Of a stretch of 64,000 bases of DNA, positions 38,105 to 49,595 are shown in pieces. Both the position numbers and the translations under genes were made by a program. The notes under the pieces were generated by a model. It saw only the letters and a program-made list of their open reading frames with translations, had not been told where the DNA came from and ran no database searches. The DNA lies in the NCBI GenBank assembly GCA_022592445.1, contig JABYQR010000208.1, positions 1-64,000 of the forward strand, in the 5' to 3' direction. Each line of letters starts with the position of its first letter. Positions within the stretch are counted from its first letter, which is position 1. The DNA comes from Cytidiella melzeri (lineage: Eukaryota; Basidiomycota; Agaricomycetes; Polyporales; Irpicaceae).

Positions 38105-38499
38105 GTGCATTGCTTCTATCGTCGCTCGCTCACTCTCCCATCTTTATTCGTGGCATTTTGTGGATATCATACACTACTATATATACCCGTGATGTAGATA
38201 CAGTCTTGAACAATCATTGAGAGCTTGATTCTTTGAGACTGACTTCAGGGAGACTGCCTTCAGACTGGCACTAGTGACCGTTGACGCGATTACCTGAGGC
38301 CTGGAATAAACAACTTGAACGTATTCGCGGTGCAATGACAACTGCTACAATCTGTTATGACGATTGAGTAATTTAACGGATTCAAGCATCATCAGTAAGT
38401 GAAACAAGTGATCTCGTTGGAGCGCCCAATGAAGGGAGTCATTCTGTGTCTTCTTTTTATTTCACCTGAAATGTTTTTACCCACTGCTGCTCGTCTTCA
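38105..38499. other. Intergenic ERG6-LYS2
   Basis: About 395 bp between two + strand genes. Nothing recognisable beyond an AT-rich 3' end. Confidence 0.4.
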
Positions 38500-41400
38500 A
38501 TGGCGAGTCCAACGGCCGATGCACGTCTCCAACGTGTAGTTGCTCGTCTCCAAAATTTACCAGAAATATCCCTGCCGACTGATTACCCTCGTCAAATCGG
38601 CAGCAATCGACTAGTCGAAGCAGCACTCACTGCAGACCTCTCGGAACAGACGTGCCTCAGTCTTCTGAAGCTCGCTCTGTACAACGAGGACGGGGAGTTC
38701 GAGGACGAGGAGAACGCCCCAAAAACGCCATCTGCATTTCAGCTACTACTCGCAGCGTTCTGCGTCCTCCTCCATCGGTTTACGGGCGAGACAGATCTTT
38801 TGATAGGTTCTTCCTCTGCATCTGCTCGCGATCCGCTCGTACTTCGAGTACCCGTCGACCCAAACGATCCATTCTGGGCTGTGGTACGCAAGGTACAGCA
38901 GGTCGAGCAGGAAGCGGAGGACGATGCTGTTCCGTACGAGGACATCGTACGCGCCTTGGGAAAGGACAAAGCTTCAGACACCGTCGAAGGGTCCCGACCA
39001 CTGTTCCGAGTTCGCTTCTTCGACGAGACCGACGTGCCCATGGAGAATTTTCTGAGGACAACAAGTTTGACGTCCGACCTGACCGTGTTCATCACACGGC
39101 AGCAAGAGTCCAGTCGCGCTGCTCTGACTCCACACATATCCCTCCGCATTCTTTACAACTCCCTGCTCTTCACATCTACGCGTATCTCATGCATTGTTGA
39201 CCAGCTCTCTGTGTTTTTGCGCAAGATTGGCACGAACCCTTTGCAAGCTGTAGGATCGGTTCCTCTCCTCACTCCAACTCAACGCACGAAATTGCCGAAC
39301 CCTACAGCTGACTTGAACTGGTGCGACTGGAAGGGAGCTATACCCGACATCTTTTCGCGTAATGCGCGTCAGTGGCCAGACAGACCTTGTGTAATCCAGT
39401 CGCTGCCATCCTCAGATCCCTCGTTGACCCAGGAGAAGCGAACATACACGTATAACACCATCCGTCGCGCTTCTAACATTTTGGCGCATCATCTCATACA
39501 AGGCGGCGTACAGAGAGAGGAAGTCGTGATGGTGTATGCCTACCGAAGCGTAGAACTTGTTGTGGCTGTGATGGCTGTCCTCAAGGCAGGCGCAACGTTC
39601 TCCGTCATAGACCCCGCATATCCTCCTAATCGTCAAACCATCTACCTCGGGGTTGCACAACCACGAGCCTTGATAGTCCTGAAGGGTGCCGGCATGATTG
39701 GTCCGACGGTACGCGAATTCATTACGAACGAAGTCCAAATCCGCGTGGAGGTACCTGCCTTGGAGCTTCTCGCAGATGGCCAGTTGGTAGGCGGCTCGAC
39801 GTCAAGTGTAGCTGAGGTTTTGACTGCTCAATACACTCTTGCCGATGTTGAGCCCGATGTTCCCCTAGGTCCTGACAGCATAGGGACGTTGTCATTCACC
39901 AGCGGCAGTACGGGTATTCCGAAAGGCGTACGCGGTAGACATTATAGCTTGACACACTTCTTCCCGTGGATGGGCGAAAAGTTCGGTCTTGATCAGGATT
40001 CCAAATTCACCATGCTTAGCGGCATCGCCCACGATCCCATACAACGAGACAGTATGAATACCATCACCGGTTTCGCAAGAAAATCTGTGACTGATTACTT
40101 GATTTTATAGTGTTTACGCCACTGTTCTTTGGTGCCCAGCTGTATGTGCCGACTGCTGATGACATTGGCACACCTGGACGGCTCGCCGAGTGGATGGCTG
40201 AGAACGAAGTCAGTGTGACACACCTGACTCCCGCCATGGGCCAGCTCCTCTCCGCACAAGCGACACGACAAATCCCCTCTTTGCGTAATGCCTTCTTCGT
40301 TGGAGATATTCTCACGAAGCGAGACTGTCTGCGCTTACAATCACTCGCGGCCAACGTCAGGATCATCAACATGTACGGCACTACAGAAACGCAGCGCGCA
40401 GTATCCTACTTTAGGATCCCCAGCGTTTCGGAAGATCCCACCTTCCTTATCACTCAAAAGGACGTTATGCCTGCTGGAGAAGGTATGATCGATGTCCAAC
40501 TACTCGTCGTGAACAGAAACGACAAGACAATCCCTTGCACTGTGGGAGAGGTGGGGGAGATCTATGTACGCTCCGGTGGTCTGGCCGAGGGGTATCTAGA
40601 TGCCAGTGCCAGTGCTGAGAAGTTCGTGTCGAATTGGTTTTCCGCCAGTGCTTCTCCTCCTCGTGACACTATTGCACAACCTTTGCAAGGTCAGCCAGGG
40701 CCTGAAGCGCAATTTTGGAAAGGTATTCGCGACCGCATGTACCGTTCCGGAGACTTAGGACGCTATCTTCCGAACGGCGTCGTGGAGTGCACTGGTCGTG
40801 CGGATGATCAGGTCAAGATTCGTGGCTTCCGCATCGAACTCGGCGAGATCGATACACATCTCAGCCAACACTTCCTGATAAGGGAGAACGTTACGTTGGT
40901 GCGTAGGGACAAAGATGAGGAGAAGATTCTTGTCAGCTACTTTGTCCCTGTCAGTGGACCAAATCTCGACGAGTATGCCAGCGACATCGGCGATGACGAC
41001 AAGAACGTCGTAGCTGGTATGAGAAAGTACAGGCGATTAATCAAGAACATCAGAGAGTACCTCAAGACTAAGCTTCCAAGTCATAGCATTCCTTCGCGTA
41101 CGTGGTTACAATTGTTCGTGAGGTTGGGACTTATACTCTGCAGTGTTCGTCCCGCTAAAGCGTATGCCGCTGAACCCAAACGGCAAGATTGACAAGCCTG
41201 CCCTCCCCTTCCCAGATACTGTGCAGCTCAACTCCACTGAAGCTCGTCCGGAAGGGGCGGTATCTGCTACTGAGGAAGCCATGCGAACGATCTGGGCTCG
41301 TATTTTGCCAAATGCTCCCTCACCCATCCCTCTGGATGACAACTTCTTCGATCTTGGAGGTCATTCCATCCTTGCGACCCGCCTCATTTTCGAGATTCGC

Positions 41401-42974
41401 AAGTCTTTCGTTATTGAAGCTCCTCTTGGTCTAGTCTTCGACAAGCCTACCATCAAGGACCTCTCTGCAGCGGTCGATGAACTGCGCAACACAGATCTTG
41501 GCTTTACATACAAGCCTGGCCAGAACAACTCACCGCCTACTTCTGATGTTAGTCGGCATATAAAGTACGGACAAGATTACGATGCGCTTGTCAGCAAGCT
41601 GCAGCCATCATACGCTGGTATCCCTTCTGACTACGCTTCTCGTCCACTGACTGTCTTCTTAACCGGTGCAACCGGATTCCTCGGCGCATTCATTCTGCGC
41701 GACTTGCTTGAGAGAGAAGAACGAGTGGCGAAGGTTATATGTCTTGTCCGTGCGTCTGACTCGGACAAGGCCATGGCGCGTCTTCGAGAGACTGCAAGTG
41801 GACGCGGAGTATGGGACGAAAAGTGGCTTGAGACGTCTAGGCTTCAAGTTGTCAAAGGCGATCTCGACCAGGAGCGCTTCGACCTTGACCAGGCAACATG
41901 GCAAGAGCTCGCACAAGAGGCTGACGCTATTGTGCACAATGGCGCTCTGGTGAGTTGATTCCGCCCCAGGTACTCGTACATCCAGTCGAGCTTCTTTCTT
42001 CAGGTTCATTGGGTGTACCCGTACGAAAAGCTTCGTCCCGCGAACGTCTTGGGTACTCTGACAGCAGTAGAGCTTGCTGCAGCCATCAAGCCGAAGCTCC
42101 TCGTCTTCGTTTCCTCGACCTCTGCCATTGACGCTGAACACTACATACAACTGTCCGATACTCTAGCTGGCAGTGGTGTACCGGAGAGCGACGATCTAGA
42201 GGGTGCTAGGTTGTCCTTAAAAACAGGATACGGTCAGAGCAAGTGGGTGTCTGAGAAACTGCTGTTTGAAGCCGGTCGAAGAGGCTTGAATGGACACATT
42301 GTGCGTTCTGGTTACGTCGTGGGTGACTCTCTCTCCGCCGGTCAGTGTATTTATATCTACAGCATCGTGAACCTTCGGCTAACGCATCTTGTTCAGTGAC
42401 CAACACGGACGACTTCATCTGGCGCATGGTCAAAGGGTGCATCCAGCTTGGTCTTGTCCCAGATGTCAACAACACCGTCAACATGGTCCCTGTAGACCAC
42501 GTAGCTCGATCAACAGCGCTTGCAGCTATCGCTCCCCTTCCTTCCCCTCGCAATCATCTGAGCGTGCTTCACGTTGCAGCCTACCCGCGCCCCACGTTCA
42601 ACGACTTCCTATCTGCTCTCTCGACTTTTGGATTCAAGACGGAGCGCTGTGACTATCTCGTGTGGAGAGCGCAGCTCGAGCGTCATGTCATGGAATCTCA
42701 GGACAACGCGCTCTTCCCGCTGCTGCACTTTGTCCTGGACGACTTGCCCACAAGTACGAAGGCGCCGGAGCTAAACGATGCCAACATGAGGGCATTGTTA
42801 GCACCCCACATGAAAGAGACGAATCGCACGGTGGATGAGGAGCTGATGGGCAAGTACCTTTCTTGGCTTGTCGACGTGCAATTCCTTCCGCGTCCCACGA
42901 ACACCGCCGCAAGGGCTTTACCCAAGCTAGATAACACGAGTATCACAAAAGCTGTTGGAAGGAGTGGAGCATAG
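38500..42974 (+). CDS. LYS2: L-2-aminoadipate reductase (NRPS-like A-T-R enzyme)
   Basis: Predicted 1,419 residues. Exons: 38500-40051, 40111-41097, 41144-41949, 42004-42340 and 42397-42974. The enzyme reduces alpha-aminoadipate to its semialdehyde in fungal lysine synthesis: activation with ATP, loading on a phosphopantetheine arm, then NADPH reduction. Order of domains: a condensation-like N-terminal region, an adenylation domain with [14 protein letters not shown] (about residue 465), [10 protein letters not shown] and [13 protein letters not shown]...[11 protein letters not shown], then a carrier domain [17 protein letters not shown]. The phosphopantetheine Ser is near residue 918. The thioester-reductase domain starts [19 protein letters not shown] (about 1015), with [20 protein letters not shown] later. 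Length is close to yeast Lys2 (1,392). It needs the Lys5-type phosphopantetheinyl transferase, which is not in this window. Confidence 0.96.
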
Positions 42975-43237
42975 GATGTGACTATCCAATGTAGCAGCAC
43001 TTATTTGACTAACCAGAGCCCTAAACGAGTTGATGTACCATAACCACTTCGCGCAACTACATGACATTGCGATTGTAAACTGCTCCGACAAGAGAATCAC
43101 GCTACGAGCGATATCTATGACCGGTACATTATTGGGGGCCTATGAGGTACGAAATGAAGCATAATAGATCTGAGCACAGACAAGAAAATGAGATCGAGAG
43201 TATGATACAATCAACCAGCCAAGTCGACTTGACGATT

Positions 43238-44237
43238 TCAAGCAGCCATGTCAACATCCTCAAAAGAGGCCGCTACAGGCTTAGAATCATCCTTCATGAA
43301 TGAATCCAGTTCCATGTCCAACTCGGCAGCGGTCTTTGGTGCGTTTTTAGGCTTTCTGGGCTCTTTCGCATTGGTGCGAGCTACGCCATGTCCCTTGTTT
43401 CGGATTGGACCAACTCCGTTTGACCTGTGCAGGATGTTAATTGAAGCCCTATAGCCATCTATTCGCGTTGACTCACGAGACTGATGTAGCAAGCTTTGGC
43501 TCAGCTACAGCAAGTCGGTCAGCTAGGGCAGGCTTTTGAATTCTGTTAATCAGCGACGGTGCACTAGCAACCCGACGTGTCTGTCTGATCTGTCGACCAA
43601 CTTCAAAGGTGATGGACATTGGTTGACCTAGCGTGGAGATCAATTTGGAACAAGGATATGTAGATTGCAAAAAAGTGCGGACCTTTGCAGAGCTTCTGGT
43701 CAAAGTGAGTCAATGCCTTCTTTGCTTCTGCTGCCGTTTCGTAGAAAACGAGGGCAACTCCTGAGGAGCGACCACTACGGTCATACTTGATTGCGAAGGA
43801 GTCGACATCGGTTTTCTTTCAAGGCTGATGCGGTGCAGTCGGATTTATCGTACCCTGATTAGTGGCTCTCGTACAAGAGTGCCCATTTGACCAAAGACTT
43901 GCTGCAGCGTTGAAGAGAGTACGTCAAGACTAGGCAGGGACGTGATGTAATTTACAAGACACACCACCAGGTCCTTCGGTGTAACCTCATAATGCAAGTT
44001 CGAGACAACCAACTTGGAGTGGGGCTCGTTGCTGCTAGAATTGTCTGCTTTTTCTGGTGATATAGTCACGTTGTTGCTTCTCGTAGCTTTGTCGTGCACC
44101 CAGTCGCCGTCTGACCGTCTTGGACGGTTTGCAGGTCGCTGTCATAAAATAAAGGGGTAAGTAATGCGGTTCTTGCACACCGTCACTTCGCTTACGCTAT
44201 AGGGTTTCTTTGACTTGTCCATTCTTGTTACAGGCAT
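43238..44237 (-). CDS. ALY/REF-type mRNA export adaptor (Yra1/Mlo3 like)
   Basis: Predicted 234 residues. Exons: 44237-44196, 44138-43965, 43901-43854, 43785-43683, 43627-43477 and 43424-43238. A single RRM starts at KLVVSNLHYEVTPKDLVQVF, with GRSSGVALVFYETAAEAKKA as its RNP1-side strand and helix. The rest is basic, with Arg/Lys-rich stretches. The C-terminus, ELDMELDSFMKDD, matches the REF-type box that contacts the Sub2/UAP56 helicase. In the family this adaptor joins TREX and hands spliced mRNA to the Mex67 export receptor. The N-terminus MDKSKKPYS fits the family opening; an in-frame ATG a few codons upstream (44237) is used as the start. Highly fragmented exons are normal for this gene in agaricomycetes. 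Confidence 0.86.
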
Positions 44238-44692
44238 TATGAGAAGTAAAGCAGCTAGATGAGTGGATGAAGAGGGCGTGAAAGTCGTGGTAGCGGACAG
44301 CTCACCCTCGCCTGTGGTGTTTGCGGCGTATTGCGCGTCGGACTGTGTCGGACCTCGAAACACGACACTTCAAATTGGTCTTCCGACATTTTTAACGAGA
44401 TTTCAAAGTTTCTCAAGGACCGCAGGTGGGTAAAAAAGCCATGGAATTTGCTTTGTACATGCCACACTTTGAGATGTGCTCAGCTCTGGAATTTTCTGTC
44501 CTAGGTCTCGCCCGACGCAACGCGGTCACATGATGAGATTGCCCCGCGTGACTCAGTCACGGTTAGCTCAGCGCCTATGCGAGTTCGAACCAATACTTGA
44601 ACGGCCAACTCAACTTCTTGTTTTCATTTCGTCTTGGTCACTACTAACAATCTCTTCCTACTGCAGATTCCAAAACTTAGACCATCCAACTC
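44238..44692. promoter_or_regulatory. Divergent promoter with TGACTCA palindrome
   Basis: About 455 bp between divergent starts. At 44547-44561 lies CGTGACT-C-AGTCACG, perfect 7-base arms around one base, containing TGACTCA (44549-44555), the Gcn4/AP-1 core. Occupancy by a bZIP factor is inferred from the known core sequence only. Confidence 0.4.
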
Positions 44693-45630
44693 ATGCCGAC
44701 AATTACTCCCCGGTCGAGGTTTGTGATATTCAAAGATGAACCAGACACGCCAGTAAACGTCACCCAGTCGGAAGAGACGTCGTCGTCTGCTTCATCCACC
44801 ACCGTCCTCGCCATTGTCACTGCACGGGACAAGGAGAACCTTCATCCCGTCACCGGTCGGCGTTCCAGCACTGAGGATGCAGCAGCCAAGAAGCCAAAGA
44901 CTAGAGTACTTGCTACAAAGCTCCTCAAAGTCTCCCGTTCCGACGTTCCTGAACCCCATCCCTCTCCCAAGAAGCGCAGACTTTTTGTGTCCTCAGAGAC
45001 GAATCGCTCCTCAGGGAACAAGGAACATAAGAAGGAGAAGCGCTCCTCGAGCGTTCCTCGTGCTCACAAGACGAAGCAGTCCAGTCGTAGTCGCAAGATG
45101 ACTGAGCTGCCGAAGGTTGAGGAGGAGGAACATGTAGCGGGGGATAGAGTTGAGCAGGGGGATTTGCAGACCGGGTCGGAAACGGGGCAAGCTGCCGCTG
45201 ACTCCAAGTGCTACGAGTTGACTGTTTTGCCCCTGGCAGATGTCTCGAAAGCCTTCGAGCAGAGTCCGCCCCCTGAAGAAAGGCAAGAAGAGCCCCAAGC
45301 GTCTCAACATGAGGTATGTATTGACGAACGACCGATTGATCCCTCCGAGTTCTGACATGCCGCTTCTAGGAAACTGCTGAAACATCTCCGAGCGACGAGC
45401 AGTCCACAAAGGTTACGCCCGAGACTCCAGTCGCGGATACTGTTAATGAGGGGAAGAATGGTACATTCTCTACCCCGGAAAGGAAGCGTATCTACTCGGC
45501 ATTTACCTTCGAGTCACCATCTCCAGCCTCCAAGCGTTACGCGACATCGACGAGGGGCTCAAACGTGGAACGCTTCTCGGATTTGGATTTTGATCCCGTT
45601 CATGACACTATATCCATTCGCGCTTTTTGA
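44693..45630 (+). CDS. Small disordered protein with ABBA-like motif and KEN box
   Basis: Predicted 293 residues in two exons, 44693-45313 and 45370-45630. No folded domain is visible. Near the N-terminus FVIFKD (residues 10-15, 44720-44737) matches the ABBA consensus [FVIL]-x-[ILV]-[FHY]-x-[DE]. RDKENLHP holds a KEN box at residues 47-49 (44831-44839). Basic clusters (KKPKTR, PSPKKRR, KKEKR) suggest a nuclear protein. Several Ser/Thr-Pro sites (TPVN, SPKKRR, TPETP, TPERKR, ESPSP) suggest CDK phosphorylation. The C-terminus has FSDLDFDPVHD. This set of features is found in APC/C substrates or pseudosubstrate inhibitors such as Acm1, or in securin-like proteins. Assignment to any of these is speculative. 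Confidence 0.65.
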
Positions 45631-46616
45631 GAAGAGCAGGACGCTACCACATCTATCGCACAAGCAAATGATTTCATGCTACAAATTGATTGTCGCTGTA
45701 TACCTCCCATTTCATCTCCAGCAACTGCATTCTACATGAACTCTGCAATGCCCGCGCATTTACACATTCTCCTGTACATACATACTAGTATCTCTCGTGC
45801 CCAATCCTCGTTCGCATAACAGACAATTTCACCCACTGTGGAACGTTATTCGCAGTGAGCCACAATCTTCCGTTAGCCGAATGATTCAATATTCCCGAAA
45901 GTACTTCTTCGCGGATTGGGTTGGCTTACCTCACCTCCATGGTATGTTTCCCCAAACTGCAGCCTGCATACTGCAAGATCAGTCCAGGAGAACGAATATA
46001 CACTTCATTGATAATCTGCAATGGACCTCCATTCTATATACATGAATTTCAAGATCGCAGGTAACCGGTCCTTTGCCCACCGGTCAGCCTTTCATCGCGG
46101 CCACAATTCTTATTCTTATCCTGAAGAATGGTTTCAAGTTGGTGTAAGTGAGACACGTCAAAAGGCGACGGTACTTGCAGCAAAGGCTGGACATGTACAA
46201 CAATATTTGAAAGCTGTGCGTAGATCACTGGCGTTGTATGTGAGAGTTCGAAGCGTGATCATGCAACCATCCCGCCAAAGAGGTTTACCGGAACCCGGTT
46301 AGTGGTACCACCGCCCAGAATGTTCGTCAGAAGAGTAGACTGTGACCAGTTGCCGTGGGTGCTCTGGCCATGATACCAGTTGCAGGAGCCTTGCAACGCA
46401 TTCCGTCTTTGCGGGAGCGAACTCTTTCGAGGCTTGGATTTGCCATTCCGCGTTCCGCCTTGTGTGCCTGCCGAACACGCACTTCATATCACTAGGTGGG
46501 TTGCTGTGTCTGCCATGTCCGCTCTGGTCTCCGTCTGATTACCCTTTCTGGATTTCAAGGTACCGGTATATAAGCCACGGGTCGTCTTGACATGAACACC
46601 ATCGCCCAGTGAAGCC
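45631..46616. other. Intergenic upstream of P450
   Basis: About 990 bp without recognisable coding potential. The 3' part holds the P450 promoter: TATATAAG at 46567-46574 and a six-codon upstream ORF at 46592-46612. Confidence 0.4.
46567..46574 (+). promoter_or_regulatory. TATA box of the P450 gene
   Basis: TATATAAG, 43 bp before the P450 ATG. The short ORF ATG AAC ACC ATC GCC CAG TGA (46592-46612) begins about 25 bp downstream. Whether it is transcribed depends on the exact start site. Confidence 0.5.
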
Positions 46617-48551
46617 ATGAACCCCCTTGGCCTGCTACCTCTGTTGCAAGCGCTGGCACCCGACCATGCAGCGGTGAAGCTAGCGATAGCCATTCCTGGC
46701 GTCGTCCTCCTCCTTCTCCTCTACAGCCTCGCCAAGCCCGACGAAAGTCAGCAAGTTGCGGCGACACTGCCCTTGAGCGGTATGAGCACGATCTGGCCAT
46801 TCTTCAGGAAACGCTTCGATTTTCTCAGGAGCGGCTTCGAGCTCACGGGACAGGCCGTGTTCCAGTTCCGTCTCCTGCAGGTATGGTCGCGTATTGTTAT
46901 TATTGTCAACCTCGGCTGATACTCGCTGCGACAGAACACGGTCATCGCAGTGTCTGGCGAAAGGGGAAGAAGGGATTTTTTCTGTTCCAAAAGTCTTGAC
47001 ATCAACGAGGGCTTCAAGATTCTGTCTGGCGCGGTAAGCACCTCGGGCGAAGCCATGAGCATGGAGCTCATTCGTTTACGAAACGTAGATCCCCATGTTG
47101 CCTGGTACCGACCTGACAGGGCGAAGTATCGCGCTCATCCACAAACGACTTGGAGGTGTGCAGAACAGCGACCGTCTGTCAAATTGTGAGTGGGATGGTT
47201 ACAGTCACCGACAGTCACCGACAGTATGACACTGACACTGACCATTGTCTTGTTAGATATCCGGTACATCGTGGGCGATGGACAGGAGAAATTACGTTCG
47301 TGGGGTGACTCAGGGCTTATCGATCCCTTCTCACACGTGCCGGCGGTACGTGGCCTTCTTCCCGGCCCGCATGACGGGAGACCTGGTTCTTGGCTTCTCA
47401 ACAGAGTTCAAACTTTGCAGCTCATCTTCCAAACCACAGTACGCACACTGGCCTCCCATGACATCGCCGACAACCCGCTCACCGTCCGCCGCCTCGAACG
47501 TCTGTACGAGCGCATCGACGACTCCACGACACCGGCAAGCGTATTGCTCCCCTGGCTACCGAGCCCGAGCATGCTGTCCAAGCTCTATGCGTCAAACAAG
47601 GTTCACAGTATCATCAGCGGTGCCATTAAAGCCAGGGTCCTCAGTGGCGAATCACGAGACGACACATTGCAGATGTTGGTTGACCATGGGGACGACAAAT
47701 CAGTCATCGTAGGAGTAATTCACTCTTGCTTCATGACACCATGTGTTGGCATCTCACAATTCCCACAGTTTATTATGGGCCTACTCGTGGCCGGTGCACG
47801 TTCTACTGGCACGACAGGTCAGTTACGAGAGCAACTGATATCGAAACAAAACACCTCTTGCTTACCGTGCCTGAATTTGCTAGCTTCGTGGATGTTGACC
47901 TTCATCGGGGGTCACTCGGGATGGAGACAAAAAACAGCGGACGAAGTACGCACTCTCCTCGCAGAACACTCTTCAGCAGATTGTCACAGCAGCATCGCTG
48001 ACCGGGTCGCGGCAATTCCGCTCAAGGCGTGGGAGAACAACACACCAGTCATGGACCAAATAATAAGAGAAGTGCTGCGCATCGCACAGCCGCACACCGC
48101 CATGCGTAGGAATGTCGGTCCTGAGACATACGTCAACGGCACCCGGATCCCTTCTGGTGCATATGTCGTGTATCCCTTCAGCGACGTTCATCTCAATCCA
48201 GAACTATACCCCGATCCTTGGGCGTTCAACCCGGACAGGCCAGAGTGCCAACTTCCGCTGGGCTACATGGGCTGGGGTGGAGGTAGGTCAATATCGAGCA
48301 CTCCTGGCGGCCGCAAGCTGACAGATGACTTGCCTGCAGGAAAAATAACTTGTATGGGCCAACGACTCGCGAAGCTCCAGCTCAAAATCCTCACTGCACT
48401 CATGCTGTCGCAGCTAGAGTTTGAGTTGGTTGACCAGACAGGACGTACGCCAGATGCACTACCGCGGCCGAATTGGAACAATGCGCTAACATGTAAGCCG
48501 CCGGACTCGGAGGGGCCATTCTACTTGCAATTTAGACGCACCCACGCTTGA
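46617..48551 (+). CDS. Cytochrome P450 monooxygenase, family unassigned
   Basis: Predicted 500 residues. Exons: 46617-46880, 46935-47033, 47089-47185, 47257-47345, 47421-47714, 47769-47817, 47884-48282 and 48340-48551. The N-terminal anchor is LAIAIPGVVLLLLLYSLA. The I-helix reads GLLVAGARSTGTTASWML, and ExxR lies in IIREVLRIAQPH. The meander has FNPDRPE. The haem loop is WGGGKITCMGQRLAKLQ, with the Cys in the form W-x2-G-x3-C-x-G (Trp where most P450s have Phe), split by an intron two codons before the KITC. A conserved LPGTDLTGRSIALIHKRLGG-like segment supports the splice choice of exon 3. The protein resembles agaricomycete P450s of the CYP51/7-like side. I cannot name its CYP family or substrate. 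Confidence 0.85.
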
Positions 48552-48787
48552 ATATAGACGGCTTCTGCTCTCGTAGCGTAAAAACCACCGGACAGTCTCA
48601 TCGGCTAAGACGTTATATTGCTATTAAAGCAGGGACTGTGTAGGCTTATGTGTCCATGTATCCTGTAACGTAATCTCGATAATCTTAGTGTCGATCGCCT
48701 GTGTGAATGCAAGGCGTAAGCTTGACACGCGGGCAGGGAGGATATTCGTGGACTTACCGCTGCACACTACCCCGCCATTCCCCTGTC

Positions 48788-49393
48788 TCAGGTAAGAGTC
48801 AATGTGTCGTTCTGTCGTCTTTTAGCCACCGTCCGTGCTCCCTGCACCTCTAGCTGCGCCTTGACTTCCTCCAATTTCCGCTGTCGAATGTGTTCTCGGC
48901 GTTCCCGCTCCTCTCTCTGCAGGAGCCTCTCCCTCTGTGCCTTTGTCGGCTCCCATTTGCTCTTCAGCACTCGTCTAACAGCCTCCGGACTGATCTTGAA
49001 CTTTTCCGCAAGGACCGGCGTAGTGAACAGTTCTGGATGCTGCGCGTGCATGGCGCGCATCCCGTCCATAGCCTGTCGGGAGAGTTTACGAGGAGGCGAC
49101 CAGCCATCCGGAAACTGCGTTTTGATCTTTTCCTTGTGTAACCTGTGCTGTGGTGGGGTTGGCACGCGAGAAGCACCAGGCGAGGAGCCAGGAGAGGCCC
49201 GAGTCGGCTTGTGCATTGGCTGCTGCTGCTGCTCTATCGCATCGGACACAAGTGAGATGGGTGCAGGGCTGGTTACTCTCCAGTTCCGGACGGCAGCCAG
49301 GCCTGTGAGGGTGGTATAGAATGCGCTGAAGGAAGAGGCTGCGCATCTGCCGCCAGACGTAGCTTGGCGAGCGACGAAGTTGCTGAGTAGCAT
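48788..49393 (-). CDS. RRG9: Rrg9/neugrin-family mitochondrial protein
   Basis: Single exon, 201 residues. The ATG at 49393 starts MLLSNFVARQATSGGRCAAS, an Arg/Ser-rich, acid-free presequence. The conserved core is KLSRQAMDGMRAMHAQHPEL, TTPVLAEKFKISPEAVRRVL and KSKWEPTKAQRERLLQREER, the neugrin/Rrg9 helix-turn-helix-like pattern. It ends in a long charged helix. In yeast, Rrg9 is needed for respiratory growth and mitochondrial genome maintenance; the animal relative neugrin acts on mitochondrial rRNA. A longer upstream frame exists but begins only with non-ATG codons. Its start faces coactosin across about 200 bp, so the two share a promoter. Confidence 0.85.
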   Translation of the reverse strand: MLLSNFVARQATSGGRCAASSFSAFYTTLTGLAAVRNWRVTSPAPISLVSDAIEQQQQPMHKPTRASPGSSPGASRVPTPPQHRLHKEKIKTQFPDGWSPPRKLSRQAMDGMRAMHAQHPELFTTPVLAEKFKISPEAVRRVLKSKWEPTKAQRERLLQREERERREHIRQRKLEEVKAQLEVQGARTVAKRRQNDTLTLT

Positions 49394-49595
49394 TATTGAG
49401 TCGGTGAGTGACTGCTGCACAGTTGCGGCGCTGGCACTAGAATAAACGCATTTAAACCACCCGTGGGAATATCTTGTAGATCGCCGCCAGTGGTCGCCCA
49501 GAGGTAATTCTTGCTCAACAACCTTACTCTCCTCTCTCTCCTTTCATCGTCGTCCTCTCTTGCCTCGCGTATCTTCCGAACCTCCCTAAGCTGAC

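Noticed and set aside
44560..44605. tRNA-like words TAGCTCAG and GTTCGAACC
   Set aside because: The two boxes are only about 16 nt apart, far too close for a tRNA, and no acceptor stem can be drawn.
38500..48551. Possible secondary-metabolite cluster (NRPS-like enzyme, P450, transporter, methyltransferase)
   Set aside because: The NRPS-like enzyme has the full architecture and length of Lys2, the methyltransferase is Erg6, and housekeeping genes (ALY/REF, RRG9) lie between. These are primary-metabolism genes.
48804..49319. 171-codon + strand frame over RRG9
   Set aside because: Cys-rich antisense translation of the RRG9 coding strand, with no family similarity.
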